Source: Bacteroidales bacterium
Lineage (GTDB): Bacteria; Bacteroidota; Bacteroidia; Bacteroidales; VadinHA17
Assembly (NCBI GenBank): GCA_027451265.1
Contig: DAIDJT010000100.1
Span: 1-8,955 of the forward strand
Direction: 5' to 3'
Length of the DNA stretch: 8,955 nt
This document shows, in pieces, positions 6,606-8,955 of this stretch. Under the pieces are notes generated by a model. It saw only the letters and a program-made list of their open reading frames with translations, was not told the DNA's origin and made no database searches. Within the stretch, counting starts at the first letter, position 1; the number at the start of each line of letters is the position of its first letter. Made by a program: the position numbers and the translations under genes.

Positions 6606-8213
6606 ATGAATACAATGACTGATAATAAGTACAATACAATCATTGTCGGAGGAGGAATAGCAGGACTTACTGCCGCGGCATACCTGTCGGGGGGCGGGAG
6701 GAAGACACTCCTCATTGAAAAGAACAGTGAATGTGGTGGGCTTGTCAATTCCTTCAGCCGTGACGGGTTCGTTTTTGATGCAGGTGTACGCGCCCTGGAA
6801 GATGCCGGCATTATCAGGCCAATGCTCACCGAACTGGGCATCAGCCTTAAGATTGTTAAGAGCCCTGTAACCATAGGAATAGGAAATAATATCCTCAATA
6901 TTGAAAACCTTGGCAGCCTCGACCGGTACGGTGATCTCCTGAAAAAAATCTACCCGGCAAGCAGCGGAGAGATAGATGAACTGATACGTGTCATCCGCAG
7001 GGTGATGAAGGATATGGATGTGCTCTATGGCGTTGAGAACCCGGTATTCAAGGATCTGAAACATGACAGGGAGTTCCTGTTTAAAAAACTGCTTCCGTGG
7101 CTGCCGAAATTCCTCTTTACTGTCGGCCGCATCAACCGCATGAATCAGCCTGTTGAAGGTTACCTTGAAAAAATCATCAGTGACCCTTCGCTCCGCGATA
7201 TCATCTCCCAGCATTTCTTTAGGAACACCCCTGTCTTCTTTGCCCTCAGCTACTTCTCACTTTACCTCGATTATTTCTACCCTGCCGGCGGCGTGGGGAA
7301 ACTGGCTGAAGCACTGGTAAGCAAAATCTCTGAACGGGGAGGCGAAATCAGGCTGGAAACACTGATCACATCTGTCAGAGCCGGTGAAAAAACACTGGTT
7401 GACAAGGCAGGGGAAGAATATATATATGACACCCTCATATGGGCTGCCGACCTGAAAGCTTTCTACAGGCTTACTGATACTGAAGGCCTGTCACCAGGAA
7501 TACGCACCCGCTTCTCATTGGCCAGGGAAAAAATGCTTCAACGCCGCGGCGGCGACTCGGTATTTACTCTCTTCATGCAGGTGGACGAACCACCGGAGAC
7601 TTTCCGTAAGGTGGCCAATGGTCATTTCTTTTACACCCCCCTTAAGGAAGGATTGGGCCGCACCCACAGGGAGGAACTCGATGCTCTCCTCTCCGGCCCG
7701 GGGATCCATGACAGGCAACAGGTTCTCGGATGGCTTGACAGGTTCACTACCCTGAACACATATGAGATCTCAATTCCCGCCCTGAAGGATCCGTCACTGG
7801 TTCCGGCAGGAAAAACGGGATTGATAATCAGCTTCCTTACAGAGTTTGATCTTTTTAGGGCAGTTCAGAATGATGGCTGGTATGAGGAGTTTGTCAGGGA
7901 GGTTGAGAACCGTGTCATTAAGGTAATCTCCGGTAGTGTATATCCCTGGCTGAAGGAGACGATAATCACCCGCTTCAGTTTCACACCCCTGAGTATTGAA
8001 AACAGGATTGCAAGTTCAGAGGGGGCCATCACCGGGTGGTCATTCCGTGATCCGGTGCCCGTAGTGAACAGGATACAGGTTGCTGACAGATCTGTTGTGA
8101 CACCGATACCTGGTGTCTACCAGGCAGGCCAGTGGGCTTACAGTCCCGCCGGCGTGCCAATGTCGATCCTCACCGGCAAACTGGCGGCTGACAAGGTCCT
8201 GAAACGCAAATAA
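6606..8213 (+). CDS. FAD-dependent oxidoreductase, phytoene desaturase/CrtISO-like
   Basis: This 535-residue protein has an N-terminal dinucleotide-binding fold, IIVGGGIAGLTAAAYLS (12-28), with Glu38 positioned to bind the ribose and a GG pair at 44-45. The central YPAGGVGKLAEAL (225-237) followed by GGEIRLETLITSV (245-257) is typical of the CrtI/CrtISO carotenoid-desaturase and retinol-saturase group, as is the C-terminal PGVYQAGQWAYSPAGVP (502-518), the second FAD-binding segment. Such enzymes desaturate, saturate or isomerise polyene or isoprenoid lipids. No phytoene synthase or other carotenoid gene is in the window, so a carotenoid role is not shown. A second in-frame ATG at 6615 is also possible. 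It ends the operon with the NTF2-like and SDR genes. Confidence 0.88.
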   Translation: MNTMTDNKYNTIIVGGGIAGLTAAAYLSGGGRKTLLIEKNSECGGLVNSFSRDGFVFDAGVRALEDAGIIRPMLTELGISLKIVKSPVTIGIGNNILNIENLGSLDRYGDLLKKIYPASSGEIDELIRVIRRVMKDMDVLYGVENPVFKDLKHDREFLFKKLLPWLPKFLFTVGRINRMNQPVEGYLEKIISDPSLRDIISQHFFRNTPVFFALSYFSLYLDYFYPAGGVGKLAEALVSKISERGGEIRLETLITSVRAGEKTLVDKAGEEYIYDTLIWAADLKAFYRLTDTEGLSPGIRTRFSLAREKMLQRRGGDSVFTLFMQVDEPPETFRKVANGHFFYTPLKEGLGRTHREELDALLSGPGIHDRQQVLGWLDRFTTLNTYEISIPALKDPSLVPAGKTGLIISFLTEFDLFRAVQNDGWYEEFVREVENRVIKVISGSVYPWLKETIITRFSFTPLSIENRIASSEGAITGWSFRDPVPVVNRIQVADRSVVTPIPGVYQAGQWAYSPAGVPMSILTGKLAADKVLKRK

Positions 8214-8259
8214 TAATGAACAGAAAAAGATTATCCCGTTTATTGTGGCTTCAAGCTCC

Positions 8260-8358
8260 TCAGGACGGTACATGAATTTGCCCTCCCCTGTTCGCGGCTG
8301 AGCATGACGCCAGGGTAAGGCATACAGTGATGGCAGACCATTTGTTCATCCGTTTCAT
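8260..8358 (-). CDS. Possible 32-residue lipoprotein or lipoprotein remnant
   Basis: Reading the minus strand from the ATG at 8358 gives 32 residues to a TGA at 8260. The start is basic (MKRMNKW), a hydrophobic stretch follows, and a near-perfect lipobox LASC places Cys19 as the lipidated residue, leaving a mature peptide of only 14 residues (CSAANRGGQIHVPS). GAGGAG on the minus strand (8361-8366) lies just two bases before this ATG, which is too close for the best spacing; starting at the in-frame ATG at 8349 gives about 11 bases. The gene converges on the FAD oxidoreductase. It could be a small entericidin-like lipoprotein, or the surviving 5' end of a longer gene. Translation past the stop in other frames gives nothing I recognise. 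Confidence 0.45.
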   Translation of the reverse strand: MKRMNKWSAITVCLTLASCSAANRGGQIHVPS

Positions 8359-8390
8359 ATCTCCTCAGAATCTGTACGGGATTAAAGTTA

Positions 8391-8447
8391 AGCGAACCAT
8401 AATTATCGCTAATAAGAATTTACAGTCTCCGGTAATTCATAAATTTG
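8391..8447. promoter_or_regulatory. Divergent promoter region with inverted repeat
   Basis: The 124 bases between 8358 and 8483 are AT-rich. On the plus strand TAAATTTG (8440-8447) fits the TAnnTTTG -7 element and lies 35 bases before the ATG at 8483, but no good TTTG is found 19-21 bases upstream. On the minus strand TAACTTTA (8383-8390) is a one-mismatch version pointing to the small lipoprotein. Between them AGCGA (8391-8395) and TCGCT (8406-8410) form an inverted repeat that could be an operator. All by eye. Confidence 0.35.
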
Positions 8448-8482
8448 TTTGTAAGATAACCCTAAATAAAAACAATCCTGCC

Positions 8483-8955
8483 ATGAAACCGATCCTGTCC
8501 TGCTGCTCTTCTCTCCTGCTGACCCTCTTCATCGCCGGCTGCCAGTCTGTATCACAGAAAGACTATTCTCCCGAAACGCTTGAGAGAATAAAACAGGTAG
8601 AAAACAATCTGGGTGACTGGGTAAAGACTCAGAATGATACCGCCTGGAATCTGACGGAGAGGATGAAACACCACAACATAACCGGTGTCAGCATCACGGT
8701 GATACGCAACAACCAGATTGAATGGGCAAAAGGATACGGCTGGGCCGATGCCGCTGAAAAGCGCCCGGTTACGGAGAAAACACTGTTCCAGGCAGCATCA
8801 ATCAGCAAGTCACTCAATGGTGTGGGTGTTATGAAACTTGTGCAGGACGGGAGACTTGATCTCCAAACCGATGTAAATCAGTATCTTAAATCGTGGAAAT
8901 TTCCCTATGACAGTATCTCCAAAGGCAAGCCGGTAACCCTAGCCGCACTACTTAG
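8483..8955 (+). CDS. Beta-lactamase-family serine hydrolase lipoprotein (5' part)
   Basis: The gene runs off the window after 157 codons. The protein starts with a type II signal peptide ending FIAGC, so Cys20 is probably lipidated and the enzyme anchored facing the periplasm or surface. A hinge follows, then the class C beta-lactamase/PBP4-like fold: GVSITVIRNNQIEWAKGYGWAD spread over 68-89, and the active-site motif FQAASISKS with Ser106-x-x-Lys109, then MKLVQDGRLDLQTDVNQYL (117-135) and VTLAALL (151-157), which in the family leads into 'SHTAG'. The Tyr-x-Asn and His-x-Gly motifs would lie beyond the edge. Relatives hydrolyse beta-lactams, D-peptides or esters; most of these Bacteroidota lipoproteins are uncharacterised esterases or peptidases rather than resistance enzymes. 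Confidence 0.88.
   Translation, partial: MKPILSCCSSLLLTLFIAGCQSVSQKDYSPETLERIKQVENNLGDWVKTQNDTAWNLTERMKHHNITGVSITVIRNNQIEWAKGYGWADAAEKRPVTEKTLFQAASISKSLNGVGVMKLVQDGRLDLQTDVNQYLKSWKFPYDSISKGKPVTLAALL

Overview
The window looks like a chromosomal segment of a Bacteroidota (Bacteroidales-type) bacterium. This rests on four things seen in the sequence: weak or absent Shine-Dalgarno sites before most genes, a TTTG / TAnnTTTG promoter of the Bacteroidota type upstream of 2614, a lipoprotein resembling the Bacteroidales DUF4943 family, and several short exported proteins with Bacteroidota-style signal peptides. No rRNA, tRNA, CRISPR array, insertion sequence or phage gene was found.

Layout. Almost everything is on the plus strand. 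A GyrI-like effector-binding protein (16-501) is followed by a two-copy 52-bp repeat, then an exported alpha/beta hydrolase of the prolyl-iminopeptidase type (707-1618) and a small single-pass membrane protein of unknown role (1745-2266). A 37-bp tandem repeat and a promoter separate these from a small outer-membrane beta-barrel protein (2614-3249). After a possible terminator comes a tight three-gene run: a DUF6483-like protein (3425-3844), a DUF4943-like lipoprotein (3888-4442) and a DUF4180 protein (4462-4821). A 27-bp, six-copy minisatellite fills the next gap. A second tight run then encodes an NTF2/SnoaL-like protein (5123-5590), a short-chain dehydrogenase (5601-6560) and a CrtI/CrtISO-type FAD oxidoreductase (6606-8213). 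These three probably act together on a hydrophobic substrate, but the substrate cannot be read from the sequence. The window ends with a possible very short minus-strand lipoprotein gene (8260-8358) and, divergent from it, the start of a serine-hydrolase lipoprotein of the beta-lactamase/PBP fold (8483 to the edge).

The most unusual aspect is not a protein system. It is that three different GC-rich tandem repeats (periods about 52, 37 and 27 bp) occupy three separate intergenic gaps within 4.6 kb, each placed just after the 3' end of a gene. They contain short hairpins and look like noncoding intergenic repeat elements. I see no convincing evidence of a new defence or mobile system here.
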